64,000 nt of DNA from Deltaproteobacteria bacterium (GTDB taxonomy: Bacteria > Myxococcota_A > Polyangia > Polyangiales > JADJMO01): contig JACPFM010000001.1 of assembly GCA_016182965.1 (NCBI GenBank), positions 1-64,000 of the forward strand. Reading direction: 5' to 3'. Made by a program: the position numbers and the translations under genes. Of the stretch, positions 18,049 through 25,943 are shown one piece after another. The number at the start of each line of letters is the position of its first letter. Position 1 is the first letter of the stretch. Under the pieces are notes generated by a model, which saw only the letters and a list, made by a program, of their open reading frames with translations, did no database searches and had not been told where the DNA came from.

Positions 18049-20280
18049 ATGAAGCGCCTCAGCTCCGTTCTCGGCGCGGCAGCCCTCGCCGCCCTCGTCG
18101 GTTGTGGTCCGAGCACCACCTCGTACGTCAAGAGCAACACCACGCTCGGGCGGGTGGTCGTCTACCGCAACGGCATCGCGTACTTCGAGCGCTTCGCGCA
18201 CGTCGAAGGCGACACGCTCAAGGTGTCGGTGCCGATGGACAAGCTCGACGACTTCCTCAAGTCGTTGACCGTCACCGACGCCAAGACCGGGCAGCCCGCG
18301 CCGATCTCCTACCCGACGACGCTCCCCGCCTCGTCGACCGGGCTCGTCGACCTCGAGATCAGGCTCGGAGGTCCCTCGCCGCACGACCTGAAGCTCACCT
18401 ACGTGACCGAGGCCCCGAGCTGGAAGCCGAGCTATCGAGTGGTGCTCGGCGAGGACGGCAAGGTGACGATGGAGGGCTGGGCGGTCGTCGACAACACCTC
18501 CGGCGAGGACTGGGAGAACGTGAAGCTCGGCGTCGGCTCGAGCAGCGCGCTGTCGTTCAAGTTCGACTTGAAGTCGGTGCGCGTGGTGTCGCGCGACACC
18601 CTGCACGCCGACGATCTGTTCGCCGTCGCGCCGCCGACGGGAGGCGCCATCTACGGCGGCGAGAAGGAGCAGCAGGTCGCCTCGCTCGACGACGCGACCA
18701 CCGAGAAGATCGCCGTCGCCCAGCCGCCGAAGCCCGCCGAAGTGAGCGGCGCGTACGGCGGCGCGTACGGCGGCAAGAAGGCGGAGGGCGACTACGGAGG
18801 CGGCTTCGGCAAGTCCGGCGGGAGCAGCTACGGCGGCGGCGGCGGCTACGGCGGTCCGGCCGCCGCGACCAAGAAGGCGGCCGACAAGAAGCCGGGAGCG
18901 TATCCGCCGGCCGCGGCGCCGACCTCCGCGCCGTACGCGCCCAAGCCGCCGCCGGCGCCGTCCCCCCCCCCGGCCGACGCGAACTTCGAGTACACGGCGC
19001 AGAAGCTGGTCGCCGGCAAGAAGTCCGTGGTCGTCGAGGGCTACGCGACCGAGGGCGACGCCGACAAGGCCGCGGCCTCGCTCGAGCGCGCCAACAAGGT
19101 GCGCGCGCAGCTCGTCGCGCGCGGCATCGCGCCCGACAAGATCGTCGCGGTCGGCAAGGGCCTGGTGCCCGGCAAGAGCGGCGGCGTGCGCATCATCGAG
19201 GTGACCCCCAAGGACACCGCGAAGGCCGCCACGCCCGACACCGCCGGCGATCCGATCGGCACCTCGCACTTCGAGTCCGGCACGCAGATGAGCGTCAAGA
19301 AGGCGCAGTCGGCGATGATCTCGATCGTCAAGGGCAACACCAAGGGCGAGGTCGTGTACTTCTACGACCCCGAGAGCGCCCGCGGGAACGCGACCTTCCC
19401 CTTCCGCGCCATCCGACTCGAGAACCCCACCGACAGCACGCTCGAGAGCGGCCCGGTCACCGTGTTCGGCGAGGGGAAGTTCATCGGCGAGGGCATCAGC
19501 GAGCCGATCCCGCCGCGCGCGTCGGCGTTCGTGCCCTTCGCGCTCGACCGGCAGATCGTGGTCGAGACCGGCGACGGCGAGAAGGACGAGATCCTGCGCA
19601 TCCTCGCGGTGCAGCGCGGCGTGTTCTCGACCGAGAGCAAGCACACCAAGACCACCAAGCTGATCTTCCACAACCGCCTTCCGAACAAGGCGAAGGTCAA
19701 CATCCGCCACACCACGCCCAAGGGCTACACGCTCGATCCGAAGGGCCTCTCGGTCGAGAAGATCGGCTCCTCCAACGTGCTCGGCGTCGAGCTCCCGGCG
19801 AACGGCAAGAAGGAGGTCGTCATCGAGGAGTCGACGCCGATCTTCAAGACCATCGACCTGCGCTCCCCCGGCGGGCTCGACGCGGTGAAGGTGTACGTCT
19901 CGTCGGCGGCGGTGTCCGGCCCGCTGAAGGAGCAGGTCACGCGCATCGTCAAGCTGCAGCAGGAGATCGGCAACCTCGAGCAGCGCGTCGAGACCAAGCG
20001 CGAGGAGGTCAACGAGTACCGCGCGCGCATCGACGAGCTGCACATGCAGATCTTCACGCTCAAGGCGGTGAAGACCGCCGGCCCGCTGATGAACGATCTC
20101 GAGAAGAAGATGCAGGAGATGAGCAACAAGCTCACCAAGGCGACCATCGATCTCGTCAACCAGCAGGAGCAGCTGATGATGGCGAAGATCCGGCTGCAGG
20201 ACGCGATCGCGGAGCTGACCCTGAAGAAGGACGAGACGCCGGAGCCGACGAAGGATCAGGGGCCGGCGAAGAAGAGCTGA
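18049..20280 (+). CDS. DUF4139 lipoprotein with Gly/Tyr-rich insert and OmpA-like segment
   Basis: 743 residues. ATG 18049 is preceded at 7-nt spacing by TTGGAGG. The signal MKRLSSVLGAAALAALVGC has a lipobox (Cys19). Residues ~25-210 (VVVYRNGIAYFERFA, DFLKSLTV, LKLTYVTEAPSWKPSYRVVL) are the N-terminal half of a DUF4139/mucoidy-inhibitor-A-like protein. A low-complexity GGYGG and Pro/Ala-rich insert follows (~240-310). An OmpA-like piece (~315-390) contains VVVEGYATEGD, ANKVRAQLVARGI and GKG. The rest of DUF4139 then resumes (PFRAIRLENPTDSTLESGPVTVF), ending in a long coiled coil (~640-720). It is probably an outer-membrane lipoprotein contacting peptidoglycan (inference). Confidence 0.85.
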   Translation: MKRLSSVLGAAALAALVGCGPSTTSYVKSNTTLGRVVVYRNGIAYFERFAHVEGDTLKVSVPMDKLDDFLKSLTVTDAKTGQPAPISYPTTLPASSTGLVDLEIRLGGPSPHDLKLTYVTEAPSWKPSYRVVLGEDGKVTMEGWAVVDNTSGEDWENVKLGVGSSSALSFKFDLKSVRVVSRDTLHADDLFAVAPPTGGAIYGGEKEQQVASLDDATTEKIAVAQPPKPAEVSGAYGGAYGGKKAEGDYGGGFGKSGGSSYGGGGGYGGPAAATKKAADKKPGAYPPAAAPTSAPYAPKPPPAPSPPPADANFEYTAQKLVAGKKSVVVEGYATEGDADKAAASLERANKVRAQLVARGIAPDKIVAVGKGLVPGKSGGVRIIEVTPKDTAKAATPDTAGDPIGTSHFESGTQMSVKKAQSAMISIVKGNTKGEVVYFYDPESARGNATFPFRAIRLENPTDSTLESGPVTVFGEGKFIGEGISEPIPPRASAFVPFALDRQIVVETGDGEKDEILRILAVQRGVFSTESKHTKTTKLIFHNRLPNKAKVNIRHTTPKGYTLDPKGLSVEKIGSSNVLGVELPANGKKEVVIEESTPIFKTIDLRSPGGLDAVKVYVSSAAVSGPLKEQVTRIVKLQQEIGNLEQRVETKREEVNEYRARIDELHMQIFTLKAVKTAGPLMNDLEKKMQEMSNKLTKATIDLVNQQEQLMMAKIRLQDAIAELTLKKDETPEPTKDQGPAKKS

Positions 20281-20282
20281 GC

Positions 20283-20333
20283 ACGCGCGCGAAGACGCGC
20301 ACGCGAAGGCGAGCGCGCACGCGGAGGCGAACG
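20283..20333 (+). repeat. Hexamer-like repeat directly behind a stop codon
   Basis: Imperfect ACGCGA/AGGCGA/ACGCGG units run from 2 nt after the TGA of the DUF4139 gene up to the convergent response-regulator stop. The units are of the same kind as the array at 15277-15366. Confidence 0.45.
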
Positions 20334-20729
20334 TCAGGACGTCGTCGATCGGTGCGCGCTCATCGCCCCTCCCACCACCGCGACCAGCTGATCTACGTCG
20401 AATGGCTTGCTCAGCACCTCGTAGGCGCCGAGCTCGCGGACGGCGGTCGCGTCGTCGGGCGTCGCGTAGCCCGAGACCACGATGGGGACCGTGGCCGGAT
20501 CGATGTGACGCAGCGCCGCGAGCGTGTCGCGACCGCTCAGTCCGGGCATGCGCAGATCCATGGTGACGACGTCGTAGTGGTTCGAACGAGCGAGGCGCAG
20601 GGCCTCGTCGCCGCTGCCGACGGTGGTGACGTCGTAGCCTTCGGCGTCGAGCAGATCGCCGATCACCTGGCGCAGATCCTCCTCGTCGTCCACGACGAGC
20701 ACGCGTCCGCACGACTCGATGCCGCTCAC
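20334..20729 (-). CDS. Single-domain response regulator
   Basis: 131 residues; receiver domain only. The phospho-acceptor is D58 in VVTMDLRMPG; the acidic pocket is DDEE at 14-17; the switch residue lies in VPIVVSGYA and the conserved Lys in LSKPFD. The preferred start is GTG 20729, which overlaps the stop of the upstream histidine kinase (GTGA overlap) with AAGGAG 7 nt ahead, indicating translational coupling. ATG 20753 is an alternative. Without an output domain it probably acts as a phosphorelay intermediate or protein-interaction switch for the kinase. Confidence 0.9.
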   Translation of the reverse strand: MSGIESCGRVLVVDDEEDLRQVIGDLLDAEGYDVTTVGSGDEALRLARSNHYDVVTMDLRMPGLSGRDTLAALRHIDPATVPIVVSGYATPDDATAVRELGAYEVLSKPFDVDQLVAVVGGAMSAHRSTTS

Positions 20730-23700
20730 GACCGATCTCCTTCCGGAAGCCACAGGCGCATGGTGGTGCCCTCGCCGAGGCGGCTCTCGACCGTGAGGCG
20801 CCCGCAGTGCGCCTCGACGATCTGGAGCGCGAGGGAGAGGCCGAGGCCCGTGCCCCGCCCCGCGGGCTTGGTCGTGTAGAACGGATCGAAGATCCGCGGG
20901 AGCTGCTCGGGAGGAATGCCGGGCCCGCGATCCGACACATAGAAGCAGATCCCGGCGCGGCCCTCGCGTTCCACGCGTTCGGCACCGATCCGCACCACGC
21001 CGCCCCGGCTCGACGCGTCGATCGCGTTGTCGACGAGGTTGAGCAACGCCGACTCTATCTCGGTACGCGACACCTTCACCGACAGGTCGGGCTGCAGATC
21101 GACCTGTTCGAGGGCGACGTCGGCTTCGCGTGCCTTGGCGCGCGCGAGGTCGGCCACTTCGGTCATCAGGGACTGGATCGCGGTGTCGACGCGCGCGCCG
21201 GTGCTCTTGCGCGTGAAGTCGAGCATCGTGCGCACCAGCGCCGCGCAGCGCGCCGCCTGACGACCGATGGCCTCCATCGGACGGCGCAGCGGGTCTCCGG
21301 CGGGCACCCTGCGAAGGAGACTCTGCGCCTGCGCGAGGATCACCGCGACCGGGTTGTTGATCTCGTGCGAGAGCCCGGCGACCAGCGTCCCGACCGCCGC
21401 CATCTTCCCGGTCTGGATCAGCTGCTCCTGTGCCTCACGCAGCCGCCGCAGGTTCGCATCCAGCTCCTCGTTGGCGGTGCCGAGCTCCGCGGTGCGATCC
21501 TTCACGCGCTGCTCGAGGGAGAGCGACAACGCGCGGAGCTGCGCGAAGGCCTCGGCCCTCTCGAGCGCGGCGCCCGCGAGCGCCACGATGTACTCGGCGA
21601 GTCGTTGCTCGTCTTCGCCGAACAACGCGCCCACCAGATCGTGCGTCACGTACAGGCAGTACGTCGGCTTCGCGCCCACGACGATCGGCGCGCAGAGCAC
21701 GGAGCGCATGCCTGCGAGCTCGGTGCTCTCGGTGGCGCCGTCGCGGGTGGCCTCGGTCCACACCACCGGACGATGCTGGGCGAAGGCGCGCATGGCGAGG
21801 CCGCGGCTGAAGATCGTGCCGTCGCTCCGGCCGGTCGTCGCGAGGGCGCGGAGCTCGTCTCCTTCGATGACCAGCACGCTCGACGACTGACCGCGCAGGA
21901 GGCTTGCGGCCGCGTTGCAGGTCGCCTGATGGATCTGCTCGGGGTCGAGCGCGGCGGCGATGCGCCTCCCAGAGTCGACGACGCAGGCGAAGCGGTCGGC
22001 GAGCGAGAGCGACACCGGTGGGGGCTCGCCGTTCCCCGAGCGCCGGCGCAGCACGAAATCTGCGCCGAGCTCGTGGAGGAGCGCGCGGGCGTGCGCGGTC
22101 TCCGCCTCGGCGCCGGGCATCCCGCGCAGCCGGCGGATCTCGCCGCGCACGAGCAGCGACTGTGCGTACTCGAACCGCGTCCCGAGCGTCTCCGCCTCGG
22201 CGAGGCTGCGTTCGACGAGGCGTTGCGCGCGCCGACATGCTCCGCGTCGCGCGAGCAGCAGCGCCTTCTCTCGCAGCGCCATCGGGTAGTTGCCGCGATA
22301 CCGACGCGCGATGCGCAGACCACGGTCGACCGCGCGCTCTGCCGCAACGAGCCGCTTCGGACCCGGGATGACGACGGTCCCGTCGACCTGCTCGGCGGCG
22401 ACGCGCAACAGGTGGCCACGCCACAACGGAAGATAGGAGACGTACTCGCTCTTGAGCTCCGCGCGGCGGACGACGCGCTCGGCTTCGGCGATGGCCTCCA
22501 CCGCGCGACGCGGGTCCCCTTCGCGCAATCGCCGCAGGGCCTCGGCCTGCAGCACCGATTCGCGCGTCTGCGCATCGTTGCGCGAGGTCTCGAGCGCAGC
22601 CCCCACGAGCTCGGCGGGGACGGCGCCGCCGGTCACCTTCGACCACACCTCGAGGACCAGCGCGGTCGCGTGCGCGTCGCCGATGTCGACGCCGTCGCGG
22701 TGCACCCGACGACACTCGTCGAGCGCCTCGCGAAGCGCTCCCATGCGATAGTGACAGAAGGCGATCTGGACGCCCGCGATGTTCGCCTCCCATCGATCGC
22801 CGATCCGGCGGAGCACGCGCGAGGCCTCGCGAAACCGCTCGAGCGCCGCGGGGTACTCGCCGGCGGCGTAGAGGAGCATCCCATGGAAGCTGAGCGACTG
22901 CGCCTCGCCCGGGACGTCGCCGAGCTCGCGACGAATCGCGAGCCCGCGATCGGCGTACCGACGCCCGCGACGGAAGAAGATCCGCGGCAGCCCGGTCATG
23001 CCGAGCGCGTGCTCCGAGCATGCCTGCGCGAGCTCGGGTGTCTCCGGATGCTTCTCGGCGAGGTTGAGGTTGCTCAGATGCGCCCAGAACGTCGCGACCT
23101 GACCGCGTTGGAACCAATACGCGTACGCGAGCCGGCTGAACAATCGCGCGCCGAGGAGATCGATCTCGCGTCGCTCGGGGGCGCCTCGACCGAGGAAGAA
23201 GCGGGGAAACAAGGTGTGGAGCACCTGCAGAAGCGTCTGCAGGAGCGTCGCGAGCAACATCGAGAACGATCCCCGTGGGAGCCTCCATCCGAGCTCCACG
23301 AGCGCATGCTCGAGGGCGGAGGCCGCGTCGGGCACCCGGCCGCGCTTGAACGCCAGCTCACCGAGCTTGCCCTGGATCTGCGCCGACGCTAGCGCCGACG
23401 TCGCGAGCCCACGCGCGTTCTCTAGCTCGATCGCCGCCTCGTCGTACCGACCGCGGAGCATCAAGACGTCCCCGAGCGCCTCCACGATCGCGCGCCGGTC
23501 GTCCCCGCTCGCGCCGTCGAGACCGCGCATCGCGATGCGGTATTGGCGCTCGGCGATCTCGAGCGCGTGGCGCGCACGGGCGCGGGACGCCGCTTCGAGC
23601 GCGTAGGTGAGCGCGCTCGCCGGATCGCCGGCTTCGTCGAAGTGGTACGCGAGGTCGAACGCGAGATCCGGATGCGAGCCGTGCTTCTCGAGCTCGAGGC

Positions 23701-25750
23701 GCCGCGCCGCGAGGCCGTGCAGCCTTCGCCGTTCGTCCGGCGACAACCGCTCGAGCAGCCGCGCACGCACGCGGTCGTGCGCGAACGAGAAGCGGTCGCT
23801 CAGCGGCTCGATCCACACGAGATGTCGTCGACGCGCCTCGAGGAGGTCGTTCATCGCCTCGCCGATCGGTCTTCCAGTGAGATCGGCCGCGAGCGGGAGC
23901 TCGAAGGTCTTCCCGAGGATCGCGCACGCCGACAGGAGCTCGAGCACCGACCGGGGCAGCCGTTCGAGTCGTCGCGCGAGGAACGAAGCGCCTCGTCCCG
24001 ACGATTGCGCGAGCGCCATCGCATCGGGGTCGACCTCGAACCCGTGAGCGGTGTCTACCAGGGCGCCGGTCTCGACGAGCCCTTCGAGCGCAGCGGCCGC
24101 GACGAAGGGATTGCCCTGCGACAGACGCTCGACCAGCCGGACCGCCGAGTCGGGGAGCGCGCCCGCCATCGACTCGGCCAGGTGCCGGACCTCGTCGGGA
24201 CCGAGCGGCGAGAGCTCGATGCGCAGGCTCGGCGTGAGGTGCCGCAGCAGATGGGCGACGGCGACCTCGTCGCTTCGATAAATCGCCACGACCAGGAGGT
24301 GCGCCCCCGCGTGCGGCGAGGCATGCGCCTTCTCCTTCTGCCAAGCGGCGACGACCTTCAACGAGAGCTCATCGGCCGATTGACAGTCGTCGAGCACGAT
24401 GACGGTGAGCGACTCGCGGCTCCCGAGCGCATCGAGGAGCGCGACCAGCGCCGGCACCGTGCGCGCTTCACCGTGCGCCTCGCTCCCCACCGCGATCGGC
24501 CCCTCGGGTGCGAGCACGTCGGCGAGCATCGGCAGCGCCGCGCAGACCGCCACCCGTTGATCGCCGAGGCGCCTACGCAGTTCGTCGGCGAGGTCTGGTT
24601 CCTCTCTCGAGCGCGCGACGACGTCCTGCGCGACGCCCTCGAAGAGCTGCAGCGGTCGTTGCACGCCTTGGCTCGTCGCTTGTCCGCGCAGCAGCCATGC
24701 GCCGCTCTGCGCGGCGTGGACCGCGACCTCCGCGACCAGCCGGCTCTTGCCCGCGCCCGATTCGGCCTCGACGAACACCAGGCGTGGCTCGCCGCCGCGC
24801 GCTCGATCGACCTCCGCGACGAGCGCACGCAGCTCCTTCTCGCGACCGACGAACGCCGGCTCGGTGAGCGTGTGCCGCACGTCGCGCGCGCCGATCACCA
24901 GAGCGGGGTCGCGTTGGCCGCTCTCGAGCGCGTGGGCGATGGCGTCGAGATCGACGAGGACCGCTGCGGCCGACTGATAGCGATCGCGCGGATCCTTGCG
25001 CAGTAGCCTCTGGATCACCTCGTCGAGCGCGCGGGGCACGGCGACGCCGAGGCTCCGTAGCTCGGGCGGCGGGACCGTGAGCTGCTGCCTCAGCACCTCG
25101 CCCGCGGTGTCCGCGCGGAACGGCGGGTGGCCGGAGAGGCACTCGAAGAGGACGATTCCCGCCGAGTACAGATCGGCGCGCTCACCGACATCTCGCTTGA
25201 TCAGACCGGCCTGCTCCGGCGAGATGTACGCGATGGTCCCCGCCGGTTCCTCGCGGGTCCAGGTGTCGAGCTGCGCCGACCGCGCGAGACCGAAATCGAT
25301 GAGCGTCACCGTCGGGCGCGCTCCCGGGCCGAGCACGATGTTTGCGGGCTTCACGTCTCGGTGGATAACGCCGCGCTCGTGCACCTCGCGCAGCGCACGC
25401 ATCAGCCCCCTCGCGATCTCGACCGTGTGCGCTGCTCCGAGTGGGCCACGCTGCAATCGCTCCGCGAGCGTCACGCCGGGAACGAACGGCGCGATCAGGA
25501 AGAACTCGCCGCGCTCGCGGCCGACGTCGATCGGCGGCGCGAGCCCGCTCGCGTGGCCCCATAGATCGCGGAGGACGTCCGCTTCGTGCTCGAGGCGGAG
25601 CTGCGTGCTCGACGAGACCGCCGCGGACGAGGTCTTCTTGATGACGACGGGCTCGCCGCGGTCGAGGTCGACGCCACGGAAGGTCTCGACGCCTCGCCCC
25701 GACTTCAGGAGCGCTGTCGTCCGATAGTGACCCGCGAGCGTCTGCTCCAC
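20726..25750 (-). CDS. Trifunctional Ser/Thr kinase - AAA ATPase/TPR - GAF histidine kinase
   Basis: 1674 residues. Domains in order: Ser/Thr kinase (~1-275; invariant Lys in PVVIKK ~38, catalytic HRDVKPANI ~130, DFG in LIDFGLA); AAA/NACHT-like ATPase opening with FVGREKELRAL and Walker A AESGAGKS (~300-620); helical TPR-like region (~650-1170); GAF domain (~1190-1370); coiled coil; HisKA with phospho-His in GLSHEINNPVAV (~1440); HATPase_c with NLVDNAID, DRGPGIP and GRGTGLGLS. No transmembrane helices, so it is cytoplasmic. This architecture is known from cyanobacteria and myxobacteria. It can phosphorylate Ser/Thr and, through its His, the coupled response regulator at 20334-20729. The input ligand is unknown. 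Confidence 0.95.
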   Translation of the reverse strand: MEQTLAGHYRTTALLKSGRGVETFRGVDLDRGEPVVIKKTSSAAVSSSTQLRLEHEADVLRDLWGHASGLAPPIDVGRERGEFFLIAPFVPGVTLAERLQRGPLGAAHTVEIARGLMRALREVHERGVIHRDVKPANIVLGPGARPTVTLIDFGLARSAQLDTWTREEPAGTIAYISPEQAGLIKRDVGERADLYSAGIVLFECLSGHPPFRADTAGEVLRQQLTVPPPELRSLGVAVPRALDEVIQRLLRKDPRDRYQSAAAVLVDLDAIAHALESGQRDPALVIGARDVRHTLTEPAFVGREKELRALVAEVDRARGGEPRLVFVEAESGAGKSRLVAEVAVHAAQSGAWLLRGQATSQGVQRPLQLFEGVAQDVVARSREEPDLADELRRRLGDQRVAVCAALPMLADVLAPEGPIAVGSEAHGEARTVPALVALLDALGSRESLTVIVLDDCQSADELSLKVVAAWQKEKAHASPHAGAHLLVVAIYRSDEVAVAHLLRHLTPSLRIELSPLGPDEVRHLAESMAGALPDSAVRLVERLSQGNPFVAAAALEGLVETGALVDTAHGFEVDPDAMALAQSSGRGASFLARRLERLPRSVLELLSACAILGKTFELPLAADLTGRPIGEAMNDLLEARRRHLVWIEPLSDRFSFAHDRVRARLLERLSPDERRRLHGLAARRLELEKHGSHPDLAFDLAYHFDEAGDPASALTYALEAASRARARHALEIAERQYRIAMRGLDGASGDDRRAIVEALGDVLMLRGRYDEAAIELENARGLATSALASAQIQGKLGELAFKRGRVPDAASALEHALVELGWRLPRGSFSMLLATLLQTLLQVLHTLFPRFFLGRGAPERREIDLLGARLFSRLAYAYWFQRGQVATFWAHLSNLNLAEKHPETPELAQACSEHALGMTGLPRIFFRRGRRYADRGLAIRRELGDVPGEAQSLSFHGMLLYAAGEYPAALERFREASRVLRRIGDRWEANIAGVQIAFCHYRMGALREALDECRRVHRDGVDIGDAHATALVLEVWSKVTGGAVPAELVGAALETSRNDAQTRESVLQAEALRRLREGDPRRAVEAIAEAERVVRRAELKSEYVSYLPLWRGHLLRVAAEQVDGTVVIPGPKRLVAAERAVDRGLRIARRYRGNYPMALREKALLLARRGACRRAQRLVERSLAEAETLGTRFEYAQSLLVRGEIRRLRGMPGAEAETAHARALLHELGADFVLRRRSGNGEPPPVSLSLADRFACVVDSGRRIAAALDPEQIHQATCNAAASLLRGQSSSVLVIEGDELRALATTGRSDGTIFSRGLAMRAFAQHRPVVWTEATRDGATESTELAGMRSVLCAPIVVGAKPTYCLYVTHDLVGALFGEDEQRLAEYIVALAGAALERAEAFAQLRALSLSLEQRVKDRTAELGTANEELDANLRRLREAQEQLIQTGKMAAVGTLVAGLSHEINNPVAVILAQAQSLLRRVPAGDPLRRPMEAIGRQAARCAALVRTMLDFTRKSTGARVDTAIQSLMTEVADLARAKAREADVALEQVDLQPDLSVKVSRTEIESALLNLVDNAIDASSRGGVVRIGAERVEREGRAGICFYVSDRGPGIPPEQLPRIFDPFYTTKPAGRGTGLGLSLALQIVEAHCGRLTVESRLGEGTTMRLWLPEGDRS

Positions 25751-25812
25751 GGGAGCTAGCCACGCAAAACGCTAGCCGGATATCGGCCGGGGCCGCCCGA
25801 TGTGCCCTGTGC

Positions 25813-25896
25813 CGAAGCCTGTCGTCTCATCTGATTCGGCTCGGAATCCCCCCGGGCTGAAGCCCTTCAGGCCGGGGGGCCCGATGACAGGTTCGG
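25813..25896. terminator. Nested inverted repeat, candidate terminator of the 25944-28607 gene
   Basis: The core stem is 25848-25861 with 25866-25879 (14 bp, one mismatch, loop GCCC). An outer imperfect pair (CCGAAGCCTGTC / GACAGGTTCGG) encloses it. It lies about 65 nt downstream of the minus-strand Cys-rich lipoprotein and in front of the kinase gene promoter region. There is no T-run, so it would be a factor-assisted terminator or a protein/RNA structure. Confidence 0.45.
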
Positions 25897-25943
25897 TCCG
25901 CGGGATCCGACATGAGTCGGCAGCGCGCCTGGGCCGCGGAAGC

